Assembly: GCA_947491025.1 (NCBI GenBank)
Contig: CANLIC010000016.1
Span: 28,549 to 92,548 of the forward strand
DNA length: 64,000 nt
Source: Myxococcales bacterium
Lineage (GTDB): Bacteria; Myxococcota_A; UBA9042
Reading direction: 5' to 3'
This document shows, one piece after another, positions 1 to 8,713 of this stretch. The notes beneath the pieces were generated by a model, which worked only from the letters and a program-made list of their open reading frames with translations, was not told where the DNA came from and ran no database searches. The stretch's first letter is position 1. Every line of letters begins with the position of its first letter. The translations under genes were made by a program, and so were the position numbers.

Positions 1-2850
1 CTGTTCGAGCGGTGGCGGGCCGGCGCCGCCGATGCCGGCGACGAAGACCCTGCGGGCGAAGCGGGTTCCGGCGGCTTGCGCGCCTATATCGGGGCGAGCG
101 TGCCGGCGGTGGCGGTGCGCGATTTTCAGTTGCGCATCGATGACGCTTCGGGGCCGTCGCTCGCCGTCGCCGAGGGACTCGACCTGCGCCACCTGGAGGT
201 CATGCTGGCCACGCTCGAGCTGAGCGACCACAGCCCGGTCAGCGATCACCACGATTTGCGGTTGGAGGCGACCAGCCACGTCAAGGGCCTGAAGGCGCCA
301 CTGCGTGTGCAGGCTGAGCTGCTGTGGCCGCAGCGCAAGGGGCAGCTGCAGGTGCGGAGCGCCGAGCCGATTGCCGCGGTCGCCGGCGGCTTTCGCATTC
401 AAGTCGGCGGGATCGAGATCGACAGCAGCGGGCAGGTGCGTGTCGACGAGCTGGCGGTGGCGCCCGCCGACGGTGACGACAGCTTCGCCATCGACGTGCG
501 CCGTGTGGCGGTCGCCCTCACGTGGCCAGCGCGGCCGGAGTCGGCCATTCCCGAGGCGCTGCGGAAGCGGCTGCCTGCGCCGGCCCTGCTGGCGCTTCGA
601 CATGTTCAGGGCCTCGACTTGGAAGACCCGGTGTGGGTCGGCCGCCGTCCCGATGTTCGCGCCGCGCCGACTACCGCCGGGGCCGTCGACAAGAACGCCG
701 CCGCCAGCGCTACGACGCTGATGCCGCGCGCCACGGATGCCACCGCCGGCGCCGAGACGACGCCAGCACCGGTCAAGCCGGCACGGGCGCCAGCGCCACA
801 GGCCGGCGAGTCCGACGAAGACGCCGAAGACGAGACGGAGGCCGACTCAGCGGAGGCCGCCCGGGAGGCCGCGCTCGCTGTCGAGGATGCGCCGCCGGGG
901 AGTGGCCCGGGCGGCCGCCCGGGCGCCAAGGGCCCAGCTCGGCGCGGTGGCGGGCCGACTGCAGCAGAGGTCAAGGCCGCGCTGGCGGTGCAGCGGGCGC
1001 AGAAGGCGCAGGCGCTGGCCGACGCCAAGGCGGACGCCGAGCCAGGTGCCAAAGTGCGCAACGCGCTGGCCGGGGTCTTCGACGCCAGCGCCAATCGGCT
1101 CGAGAGCAGCCTCGGAAAGCTACGGGCGGCGCTGCAGGCGATGCCCGTCGAGCGGATCACGTTGCTGCGAGGCCGGGCCCGCTACCACGACGAGCGGCCG
1201 CGCGCTGTCGCGGCTGGCGAAGTGTCGAATTTCGCCGCGCGCATCGAGCGCAAAGCCGACGGCATGGTGGAGCTCGAGGTGTCGTTCGCCACCGAATCAG
1301 GCCCGCAGTCGCCGGCGGCGTCTGCCGCTGCCGCAGCCGCAGTGGCGGCCGATCCCTCGTCGGCGCCCGTGGCGGCGGCCAACACCATCCGCGGCCAGGT
1401 TGCGACGGCTACCGGCGACGCCAACCTCGACATCCAGCTGGACCGCTTGCCCTTGGCGCCGTGGGGCGCGGTGCTACCGCGGTCGCTGCGGGTCCACCCC
1501 GACAGCCTGCTGCGGGAGACGCGCATTCAGCTCCGCTACGACAGTCGGGCCCGCACCATCGCGCTCGAAGGCAAGGGCGAAGTGGCGCACTTCGACCTGG
1601 AGGCGCGCCGCCTGGCGCTCCATGTCATCGCAGATCTGGTGGTGCGCGGCAGCGGCAAGATCCTCCTCGACCTCGGACAAGACAAGCTGGCGGCCACCGG
1701 CATCGAGCTCGCCATCGGCCGCGCCAGCGCCCTGATCGAGGCCAAGATCTCCAAGGCACGCACGGCGCCGATCCTCGACCTGGACATCCAAGTGCCGACG
1801 CTGGAGTGCCAAGACGCCGCCGATTCGCTGGTCGGGCCGATCGCACCGATGCTGGCGGGCGCCCGCTGCACCGGGACCATCGCGTTTCGCGTCGACGTCG
1901 GCCTCGACACGTCGAAGATGTCGAGCCTGAAGCTGGAGTTCGAACCCACGCTGCGCAACGTCGAGATCCAGTCGATGGGCAAACACATCGACTTCGGTGT
2001 TCTCCGTGGCCCCTTCTGGCAGCACGCGCGGCAGAAGGACGCGTCGATCTACTCGTTTATCACCGGCCCCGGCGCCGAGTCGTGGGTCAGCCTGGCCGAG
2101 ATCTCGGCCGACATGGTCAAGGTGGTCACCACCAGCGAGGATGGCTCCTTCTTCTGGCATCGCGGCTTTTCGCTGCAGGCGATTCGCGACGCGATCGTCG
2201 CCAACCTCAGCCAGGGCCGCTTTGTGCGCGGCGCCTCGACCATCAGCCAGCAGGTGGTCAAGAACCTATTTTTCGTCGAGCGCGAGAAGACCCTCTCGCG
2301 CAAGCTGCAAGAGGCGGTGGTCACCTGGGAGTTGGAGCACCGGTTCAGCAAGGAGGAGATCCTCGGCCTGTATTTCAACATCATCGAGTTCGGGCCCCAG
2401 ATCTATGGCATTCGCGCCGCCAGCCAGCGCTACTTCGCGCGCCACCCGGTCAACCTGACCTTGCTGCAGTCGATCTGGCTCGGCTCGATCATCCCCAGCC
2501 CACGCGGGCACTACCACCACTTTGCCAAAGGCCAGGTCACCGACACCTGGCGCACGCACCTGTGCTGGCTGGCCGATATCATGCTCAAGCGGGAGAAGAT
2601 CACAGCGGAAGAGCGGGCGCGACTTGCGGAGTGCCATGTCGTCTTTGGCGGCGGAGCCGATGGCAGCGAGGTCCCAGCCGACGGCGGCCTCGGCCACGAC
2701 CTGGACAGCTGGGACGCCGACGCCCTGCCGCCGGGTGATCCCGACAGCCCACCGCCGCCCCCTGAACCCGAGGGCCGTCGCATCGCGCCGGTGCCGGACG
2801 CGCCGGGACCGCCGCCAGGCCCGGATCCGCGGCGGCTGCCGGTTCCTTAG
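1..2850 (+). CDS. Glycosyltransferase family 51 (peptidoglycan polymerase) domain protein with long N-terminal extension, 5' partial
   Basis: The reading frame is open from base 1, so the N-terminus lies outside the window and 949 residues are visible. The C-terminal part is a GT51 lipid II polymerase: the catalytic-glutamate motif SEDGSFFWHRG (Glu near visible residue 713), then RGASTISQQVVKNLF, then RKLQEAVVTWELEHRFSKEE followed by ILGLYFNIIEFG. No transpeptidase domain follows, so this resembles a monofunctional glycosyltransferase rather than a class A penicillin-binding protein. Upstream lie about 240 residues of beta-rich sequence, a low-complexity Ala/Pro/Asp/Glu linker (roughly residues 230-330), and a second beta-rich region (380-700) that looks AsmA-like in style; that resemblance is inference. 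The tail is Pro-rich. The GT51 call is secure; the role of the extension is unknown. It probably acts at the inner-membrane/periplasm face. Confidence 0.85.
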   Translation: MFERWRAGAADAGDEDPAGEAGSGGLRAYIGASVPAVAVRDFQLRIDDASGPSLAVAEGLDLRHLEVMLATLELSDHSPVSDHHDLRLEATSHVKGLKAPLRVQAELLWPQRKGQLQVRSAEPIAAVAGGFRIQVGGIEIDSSGQVRVDELAVAPADGDDSFAIDVRRVAVALTWPARPESAIPEALRKRLPAPALLALRHVQGLDLEDPVWVGRRPDVRAAPTTAGAVDKNAAASATTLMPRATDATAGAETTPAPVKPARAPAPQAGESDEDAEDETEADSAEAAREAALAVEDAPPGSGPGGRPGAKGPARRGGGPTAAEVKAALAVQRAQKAQALADAKADAEPGAKVRNALAGVFDASANRLESSLGKLRAALQAMPVERITLLRGRARYHDERPRAVAAGEVSNFAARIERKADGMVELEVSFATESGPQSPAASAAAAAAVAADPSSAPVAAANTIRGQVATATGDANLDIQLDRLPLAPWGAVLPRSLRVHPDSLLRETRIQLRYDSRARTIALEGKGEVAHFDLEARRLALHVIADLVVRGSGKILLDLGQDKLAATGIELAIGRASALIEAKISKARTAPILDLDIQVPTLECQDAADSLVGPIAPMLAGARCTGTIAFRVDVGLDTSKMSSLKLEFEPTLRNVEIQSMGKHIDFGVLRGPFWQHARQKDASIYSFITGPGAESWVSLAEISADMVKVVTTSEDGSFFWHRGFSLQAIRDAIVANLSQGRFVRGASTISQQVVKNLFFVEREKTLSRKLQEAVVTWELEHRFSKEEILGLYFNIIEFGPQIYGIRAASQRYFARHPVNLTLLQSIWLGSIIPSPRGHYHHFAKGQVTDTWRTHLCWLADIMLKREKITAEERARLAECHVVFGGGADGSEVPADGGLGHDLDSWDADALPPGDPDSPPPPPEPEGRRIAPVPDAPGPPPGPDPRRLPVP

Positions 2851-3037
2851 CGCCTGGACACGGCGTCAGCGGCTGTCAGGACGCCGGTCTCGAACGCCTA
2901 AGCCTTCGCTTTTCACGGCCATGCGACGCCAGCACCTGCGCGTGCGCGGCCAGACGACGCCGCGACTCACCACCATTGCCCCCGCGGGCTCCAGTGGCCA
3001 TTCGCGCCTTGAACGGGCCGCTGTGGGCGTATGGGCC

Positions 3038-3802
3038 TCAGCCGCTGCCGGCGGAGACGACACGGATCACGTCATGCAGCGACGTCGCGCGCTCTTCGCG
3101 CTCGGCACCCGGTGGCGGCGCCGCCCAGGTCGTTGGCACCGGAATCGGCGCCGGGCCCCACCAGGCGTCCGGCAAGTCGTCGGGGTGGGTTCCTTCGACC
3201 ACGAAGTCGTGGGCGCGGCCAGCGAAGTTTGCCCGCACCTCGGCGCCGTAACGATGCTCCCACGGATCCTCGATCAGGAGCCGGCGCAGGCTTCGACGGA
3301 CGGTCGTGACCATGCGCAAGGACCAGACCTCGATCGGCTCCACCTTGGGGATGCTCGACGCGCGCACCTCGTCGATGGCTTCGCGCGCTGCCCGGCGCTC
3401 GCTGTCGGCAAAGACGAAGGGCAGCGGCGCGGCCGGATTGACGTCGCTGCGCTCCAGCCGCCCGATGTTGCGCAGGTTGAACTGCGGCGTGTGGTTGTGC
3501 TTGACGGCGTCGAGCACATCACCGGGCAGGTCGTGGTCGCTCTTGACCTTGAAGGTGGCGGCGTAGGTCTCGCGGTGCTCGTTGCGGGCGACCACCCAGG
3601 CGCTCAGCCGGTCGGGCTGGAAGTCGTGGGCGACGAAGAACGCGAAGCGCTCTTTGCGCAGCAACCACGTAAGCAGCGGCAACACCTGCCGCGACAGCGC
3701 CGACGACGACGCCAACCGACGGCCAAGCGGCCAGGCCTCAGCGACCGCCAAGAGGTCGCGACCCCTCGCCTCGTCCTCGCGGTGCGCCGAAGGCTCACTC
3801 AT
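3038..3802 (-). CDS. Uncharacterised protein, last gene of the FHA/Ycf46/DUF1257/DUF2997 operon
   Basis: A 254-residue soluble protein that I do not recognise. There is no signal peptide and no membrane segment. The middle carries a charged alpha/beta sequence (around FAFFVAHDFQPDRLSAWVVA) and the C-terminus is Pro/Trp-rich (DAWWGPAPIPVPTTWAAPPP). The ATG overlaps the end of the DUF2997 gene by 8 bases, so it is probably co-translated with it. Its only functional hint is the neighbourhood: an AAA ATPase, DUF1257 and DUF2997 proteins. Confidence 0.7.
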   Translation of the reverse strand: MSEPSAHREDEARGRDLLAVAEAWPLGRRLASSSALSRQVLPLLTWLLRKERFAFFVAHDFQPDRLSAWVVARNEHRETYAATFKVKSDHDLPGDVLDAVKHNHTPQFNLRNIGRLERSDVNPAAPLPFVFADSERRAAREAIDEVRASSIPKVEPIEVWSLRMVTTVRRSLRRLLIEDPWEHRYGAEVRANFAGRAHDFVVEGTHPDDLPDAWWGPAPIPVPTTWAAPPPGAEREERATSLHDVIRVVSAGSG

Positions 3803-3998
3803 CGCCGAGCTTCACCGCCTCGGTGGCTTCCGCGGCGATGTAGAACTCGCTGGTGCGGTCGCGGCTGGCGACCATGCCGAGCGCATCCTCGATCTCACGC
3901 GTAATGCGCTCGCACTCGGGTCCCGAGACGCCCTTGACCTCGATGCTGACGTTGCCTTCATCATCGATCTTGAACTGGATCTCGCGCCGCTTGGCCAT
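3795..3998 (-). CDS. DUF2997-family small protein
   Basis: A 67-residue protein beginning MAKRREIQFKIDDEGNV. It matches the DUF2997 pattern: a short beta-hairpin with an acidic/Gly turn, then a GxxGPECxxIT...LG segment (here GVSGPECERITREIEDALG), then a Ser/Glu-Phe-Tyr end (TSEFY). DUF2997 proteins are small, of unknown function, and are often encoded beside DUF1257 (Ycf35-type) proteins, as here, 13 bases downstream of that gene. The downstream unknown gene overlaps its end by 8 bases. Confidence 0.8.
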   Translation of the reverse strand: MAKRREIQFKIDDEGNVSIEVKGVSGPECERITREIEDALGMVASRDRTSEFYIAAEATEAVKLGDE

Positions 3999-4011
3999 CG
4001 TTGCCCCCGCG

Positions 4012-4422
4012 TCAATCGCCCCAAGACGAGACCGTGACGTGGATGTGGTCGTTCTCGTCGACTTTCTCTTCTTCGAGCGTATAGCCGCGCTTCTGCACCT
4101 CTTCCTTGACGGTGTGGTAGGCGTAGCGCTGCATCACCTTGCGCGTGAACTCGGCTTGGTTGTAACCGGCTGTCTGCTCGACGAATTCCCAGTCTGCGAC
4201 GAAGGTCGCGCACCCGGACTCGGCGTCGATGTTGACGCCGATCTCGTAGGTCTTGCTGGAATGGATGACGAGATCGGCTTCGGTGGTCTGCCCGAGGTAG
4301 CCCTTGACCCGCACCTTCTGGCCGGCTTCCGCCTTGGTGTAGGCAAAGCCGAGCTCCTCGAGGACGAGCTCCAGGCGCAAGATGTTCTTGATCTGCGACT
4401 TGACGGTCGTGAAGTGCGACAT
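4012..4422 (-). CDS. DUF1257 / Ycf35-family protein
   Basis: A 136-residue protein starting MSHFTTVKSQIKNI, the characteristic DUF1257 (Ycf35) N-terminus. The ATG at 4422 is preferred over upstream in-frame starts because family members begin exactly at MSHFTTV. The fold should be small alpha/beta; conserved-looking stretches are YEIGVNIDAE, FVADWEFVEQ and the Tyr-rich YAYHTVKEEVQKRGYTL. Ycf35 is encoded in algal plastids and cyanobacteria, and homologues occur in diverse bacteria; the biochemical role is unknown. It sits between a Ycf46-like AAA ATPase (95-base gap) and DUF2997, an association also known from other genomes. Confidence 0.88.
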   Translation of the reverse strand: MSHFTTVKSQIKNILRLELVLEELGFAYTKAEAGQKVRVKGYLGQTTEADLVIHSSKTYEIGVNIDAESGCATFVADWEFVEQTAGYNQAEFTRKVMQRYAYHTVKEEVQKRGYTLEEEKVDENDHIHVTVSSWGD

Positions 4423-4517
4423 TCGCCCTGCCCCTCCCAAGCTGCGCCCAGCGCGGCGTTCGCGACCCCAGCGGCCTCCGGCTGTCCGGCGGGCGCGCGT
4501 GCGGGCGGGACGACCCC

Positions 4518-6179
4518 CTACAGCTCCAACCTCGGCGCGTCGTCGTCGGCCGTGCCGTCGTCGTCCGACGTGCTGGCCCGCCGAGCACGCGACCGTGCCC
4601 ACTCGCGCATTCCGGCGAGGCGCTCGCGCATCGTCTGCGACAGCGGAATGACCTCGCGCATCGCCAGCACCACGCCGTCGGTGTTGATGTCGGACTCGCC
4701 CTGGCCCTCGTCGTAGGCGTTATAGAGCGCCGTGACCAGGACCTCCTCGAGCTCGCTGCCGGAGTATCCGGCGGAGCCGTCGACCAGGCGCTTCATGTCG
4801 AAGTTGGCGGGATCGCGGCCGCGGCGCCGGATGTGGATGTCGAGGATGGCGCGCCGCTCCTCGCGGTTGGGCAGGTCGACGAAGAAGATCTCGTCGAAGC
4901 GACCCTTGCGCAACAGCTCCGGCGGCAACTGGCTGACGTCGTTGGCGGTGGCGATGACAAAGACCGGCGACTCCTTCTCCTGCAGCCAGGTGAGGAAGGT
5001 CGCGAACACGCGCGCCGTGGTGCCACCGTCGGAGCTGCCTGAGCTCTTGGTGCCGCTAAAGCCCTTCTCAAGCTCGTCGAGCCACAGGATGGCGGGCGCC
5101 ACCGCCTCGGCGGTCTTGATGGCGCGGCGCATGTTCTCTTCCGACGAGCCGACCAGCGAACCGAAGACCTTGCCGACGTCCAGTCGCAGCAGCGGCATCT
5201 TCCACGCCTGCGAGATCGCCTTGGCTGACAACGACTTACCACAGCCAGGCACGCCGAGGAGCAGGATGCCCTTGGGCAGCGGCAGCCCGAAGTCGCGGGC
5301 GCTCTGGGTAAAGGAGTGCTGGCGCTTCTGCAGCCACTCCTTCATCTCGGGCAGGCCACCGACAGCGTTGAGGTCGAGCTTGGTCTCGTAGAACTCCAAG
5401 ATCCCGCTCTTGCGGATGATGTGCTTCTTCTCGGCGAGGATGGTCGACAGCGCGAACTGCTTGTCCCGCACCGAGGTCTTGTCGAAGACCTGCCGCGCCT
5501 CGGCCTCGGTCAATCCGAGCGCCGCCTCTGCCACTTCCCGCTGCAGCGTCGGCGAATCCAGCACCTTCTGGAAATTGCTACCGAAGCGGCGAGACCGGGC
5601 GCCAGCGAAGGCCTTCTCGCGGACGATGTCCTCAAGGGTGGCCCGGTCGGGCAGGTCGAAGTCGATGACCTGGATGTCTTTTTCCAGCTCCATCGGCAAC
5701 TTGATGATCGGCGAAAGGAACACGACAGTGCGCTTGACAGCGGCGCCGTCAAAGAGGGTGACCAGGTCGCGCACGCGGCGGGCCACCATCGGGTCGCTGA
5801 GGAAGGGATGGAAGTCGCGCAGCACAACCAGTGCGTCGCGGGTCAGGCCGTTGGCGATCCAATCCAGGGCGCGAATCGGCTCGCGGATGTCGCCTGGCAC
5901 ATCGAGGTTGTCGCTGCGGAAGCCCTGCGAGCACGACCAGGTGATGAAGCTGCGCGCCTTCCAGTTGGTGATGTCCCAGCGCTCCCGGAGGCTCTCGCGC
6001 TCGAGCAGGGCGAGGTCGCGCAGCCAGGACTCGACCCGGGCCTCCTCCGCGCTGACGACGTAGAGGAGCTTGTACTGCGCCCGAATCAGGTAGTGCAGAT
6101 CGTCAACCGCTGCCGGCACGGGCCTGCTCATGCTGGCGGCGGCCGCGTCGGCCACCGGGTTTTCCGCTGCCATCGTCAT
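4518..6179 (-). CDS. Ycf46-like AAA ATPase
   Basis: A 553-residue AAA-type ATPase. An N-terminal region of about 250 residues (starting LHYLIRAQYKLLYVVSAEEAR) resembles the degenerate ATPase half of Ycf46. The active module contains Walker A GVPGCGKSLSAK, Walker B ILWLDELEKGF, sensor-1 VFVIATANDVSQLP, the arginine-finger region LRKGRFDEIFFVDLP and sensor-2 GYSGSELEEV. Ycf46 proteins are plastid/cyanobacterial AAA ATPases linked to inorganic-carbon responses, but their substrates are not settled. The ATG overlaps the stop of the upstream FHA gene by 4 bases (ATGA), implying coupled translation. With DUF1257 and DUF2997 downstream, it is probably the motor of a small multi-protein complex. Confidence 0.9.
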   Translation of the reverse strand: MTMAAENPVADAAAASMSRPVPAAVDDLHYLIRAQYKLLYVVSAEEARVESWLRDLALLERESLRERWDITNWKARSFITWSCSQGFRSDNLDVPGDIREPIRALDWIANGLTRDALVVLRDFHPFLSDPMVARRVRDLVTLFDGAAVKRTVVFLSPIIKLPMELEKDIQVIDFDLPDRATLEDIVREKAFAGARSRRFGSNFQKVLDSPTLQREVAEAALGLTEAEARQVFDKTSVRDKQFALSTILAEKKHIIRKSGILEFYETKLDLNAVGGLPEMKEWLQKRQHSFTQSARDFGLPLPKGILLLGVPGCGKSLSAKAISQAWKMPLLRLDVGKVFGSLVGSSEENMRRAIKTAEAVAPAILWLDELEKGFSGTKSSGSSDGGTTARVFATFLTWLQEKESPVFVIATANDVSQLPPELLRKGRFDEIFFVDLPNREERRAILDIHIRRRGRDPANFDMKRLVDGSAGYSGSELEEVLVTALYNAYDEGQGESDINTDGVVLAMREVIPLSQTMRERLAGMREWARSRARRASTSDDDGTADDDAPRLEL

Positions 6180-8254
6180 CGCTTCTCGCTCCCGGTCAGG
6201 TGCCCCTGGACCTCGCGCACCAGGCGCTCCTGCTCGCCGATGTCCTGCACCAACACCACCGCAATGTCGTACAGCAGCCCCGCTGCCTCGCCGGCTTCAC
6301 CGCCCTCGGCGCGCAGCTGCTGGTCGAGCTGGCTCGCGTACTTACGCACCAGCCGGGCGTTCTGCTTGGAAGCGCCGACCGCGTCATTGAGGGCTTCGAC
6401 GTCGTCGGCCATGCCCGGGGGCACCAATGCGCCCTTGGCGACGGGCTCGATAGCCTGCAGCTCGGCGACCTGTTGTTCCGCGGCTTCGAGCTTCTGGGCG
6501 AGGCTCTCCGCCTTGCGCTGCGCCGCAGCCAGCTCGTGCTCCAGGCGGCCGACAGCCTCGGCGTCTTGGCCACTGGCCTCGAGCTTGAGCTCCGCCTTGG
6601 CGAGGTCGCGCTGGGCCGCCTCGAGCGCCTCGGAGAGCCGCTCCACTTCGCGCTGGCGGGCCTTCATGTCGGGATGATCGCTGACGTCGACCGGCGCCTT
6701 GCGCTCGCCGGCCTCGCGGCGGGCAGCGTCCAACTCGGCGCGCATGGTGTCCAGATCGCGGCCCTTCTGGTCCAGCCGGCCCTGCAGCTCGTCCACCCGC
6801 CGCGTCGCGTTGTGGTAGTCCTCGAGCAAGCGCCGCTTCTCGTGCTCGAGGTCGCTGATGCCGACGCCCATGCGGACCTGGCGGATCTCGATGTCCTTGT
6901 CGCGCAGGTCGAGGCGCAACTGCTCGATGTGGCCTTCCTTTTCCTGAATGACCTCTTGCAGCATGTTGATGCGGCGCTCGAGCTTCTCGACGCCGCCGCC
7001 CTCGCGGTTGAAGCTGCTCTGGAGGCTCTCCATCTCGTCGCGCTGCGTGCGCAACTCGTACTCCAAGAGGTCGAGCTGGCGCTGCAATTCCTCGATCTGG
7101 CGATCTTTCTGCGTCAAGCGCACCTTGAGGCCGGCCAGCTGCTCAGTCGCCTCGGCGGCCTTGGCGCGCTGTTGGGCCAGCTCGCTTTCGAGATCGCTCA
7201 CCTTGCGCTCAGCCTCGAAGGTCTCGTCCTCGCGCTTGCGCTGGTCCTCGCGCGTCTCTTCGAGCGAGGCCGCCATGACGCGGTTCTGCTCTTTGAGCTG
7301 GCGGTACTTCTCCGACAAGCCCTCAAGCTCAACCGAATAGCGCATTGCCCGCTGCTCGGTGGTCTTGGCGTCGTTCTCGAACTGGTTCGCGCGGCGGACG
7401 GCATCGCTGAGCTCGCCGTCGAGCGCGGCCACCTTGCGCCGCAGCTCGGCCAACTCGCGGCTGGCGTCGTTGCCGGCTGGAACGTCCATGGCCGCCACGA
7501 CGCGACTCTGGCCGGTAGACTGATGGACGCGCGGCGCCGCCGGCTCTGCGCGCTCGATCTGCGCCGGCCGGACCGGCTCGCGGCGCACGGTCTCGGGCAC
7601 GTTCCGGGGCGCCTCGGGCGCCCGGCGCGCCGGCTCGGGTGCCCGCCGCGCCGGCTCAGGCTCTGGGCGAGCCGCCGGCTCTGGGGCACGGCGGGCTTCG
7701 GTCTCAGAGCCGCGCGCGATGGGTCCTTCGCCATCGGCCCGGCCTCGGCGGTCTTCGCGGTCTCTTCGCCGCCGCTCGCGCTCGGCCTCGATCTCAGCGT
7801 TGCGCCGACGGCGCTCTTCGAGCGAGTCGTCGCCACCGCCACCGCCACCACCGCCGCCACCAGCACTCGCGGCCGGTGCGTCGGCGCGGCCCATCTCGGT
7901 GGGCTTCGAAGAGCGCTCGCGCCCCTCTCGCTCGGGCAAGTGGACGGGATTGGGCTGGCCGTCGCAGATGTTAATCTCGAACACTTCGCCGCAGCGAACG
8001 AGATCGCCCACCTGCAGGGAGGTCCGGGTCGTCCGTTCGCCGTTGATGAACGAGCCGTTGCTGCTGCCGAGGTCCTTGAAATAGAGGGTCTGACCCTCGA
8101 AGCCGATGCGCCCGTGGTTACGCGAGACCGTGCTCTGCTTGCTGTAAATTGAGGAGCCGGGGTTCCGCCCGATGGTGATCGGTTCGCCAGCCGCCTCGAC
8201 CGGCAGATGCGTCAGGCGGCCGTTGACATCCCGGAACTCGAGGAACATCGGCAT
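6176..8254 (-). CDS. FHA-domain coiled-coil protein
   Basis: A 692-residue protein with an N-terminal forkhead-associated domain (about residues 15-95), shown by ITIGRNPGSSIYSKQSTVSR, then NHGRIGF, LGSSNGSFING and LQVGDLVRCG. FHA domains bind phosphothreonine peptides. Residues about 115-240 are a low-complexity Gly and Arg/Glu/Pro/Ala-rich linker; residues about 250-640 are heptad-rich coiled coil. There is no signal peptide, so it is probably a cytoplasmic scaffold. GGGAGG lies just before the ATG; a second ATG two codons later is also possible. It is the first gene of the minus-strand operon and overlaps the AAA ATPase gene by 4 bases, suggesting phosphorylation-dependent recruitment of the ATPase (inference). 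Confidence 0.88.
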   Translation of the reverse strand: MPMFLEFRDVNGRLTHLPVEAAGEPITIGRNPGSSIYSKQSTVSRNHGRIGFEGQTLYFKDLGSSNGSFINGERTTRTSLQVGDLVRCGEVFEINICDGQPNPVHLPEREGRERSSKPTEMGRADAPAASAGGGGGGGGGGDDSLEERRRRNAEIEAERERRRRDREDRRGRADGEGPIARGSETEARRAPEPAARPEPEPARRAPEPARRAPEAPRNVPETVRREPVRPAQIERAEPAAPRVHQSTGQSRVVAAMDVPAGNDASRELAELRRKVAALDGELSDAVRRANQFENDAKTTEQRAMRYSVELEGLSEKYRQLKEQNRVMAASLEETREDQRKREDETFEAERKVSDLESELAQQRAKAAEATEQLAGLKVRLTQKDRQIEELQRQLDLLEYELRTQRDEMESLQSSFNREGGGVEKLERRINMLQEVIQEKEGHIEQLRLDLRDKDIEIRQVRMGVGISDLEHEKRRLLEDYHNATRRVDELQGRLDQKGRDLDTMRAELDAARREAGERKAPVDVSDHPDMKARQREVERLSEALEAAQRDLAKAELKLEASGQDAEAVGRLEHELAAAQRKAESLAQKLEAAEQQVAELQAIEPVAKGALVPPGMADDVEALNDAVGASKQNARLVRKYASQLDQQLRAEGGEAGEAAGLLYDIAVVLVQDIGEQERLVREVQGHLTGSEKR

Positions 8255-8713
8255 CGCCTCCCGCCCCCCTGGGGACCTGCCGGTCGGCGCCTAGGAGGCG
8301 GACCAGCGCCGAGCGGGAGACCCGCCGCTCTGCCGTGGCAGTGTGGATCAGATGGGCCGAGCGGGCAAGACGCCGCGGCCGGGTTGTCGGGGCCCGCGTC
8401 GGCCGCGCGGTGGCGGTGGGAGCCAGGACAGACGATGGCGTCGGGCCACGCTGCGAGGTGGCGTCGGCTCGTGGGCCGCGGCACGGGGAAGCGCGGCGTG
8501 CCAACGGAGCCTCAGCGGCCGCCGTTCTCCTCTCGCGTTTGGCCCAGGGGCCGTGCAGAATGAGACATCCGCGCTGGCGACCGTGGCCCGTACGCAGCCC
8601 GTTTGAGCGTAGCCCACTGCAGGGGTTGGCAACGTGAGGCCCGGGAACATCGCGATGCATCGCTGGTTGGCAGCGATGCCGACTCCTCCCAGCAACGCGA
8701 GCGAGGTTTGGCC
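8255..8713 (+). other. Divergent intergenic region (459 bases)
   Basis: This separates the leftward FHA operon from the rightward cysteine-repeat lipoprotein gene, so it should hold promoters for both. I see no convincing sigma-70 boxes, hairpin-plus-T terminator or RNA gene. GAGCGAGG lies upstream of the ATG at 8714. Confidence 0.5.

Noticed and set aside
522..2738. 738-codon plus-strand frame overlapping the GT51 gene
   Set aside because: Arg/Gly/Ala-rich +1-type shadow; the GT51 motifs lie in the other frame.
6200..8152. 650-codon plus-strand frame opposite the FHA coiled-coil gene
   Set aside because: Leu/Ala/Val/Asp-rich complement of a Glu/Arg/Leu coiled coil. The FHA motifs are on the minus strand.
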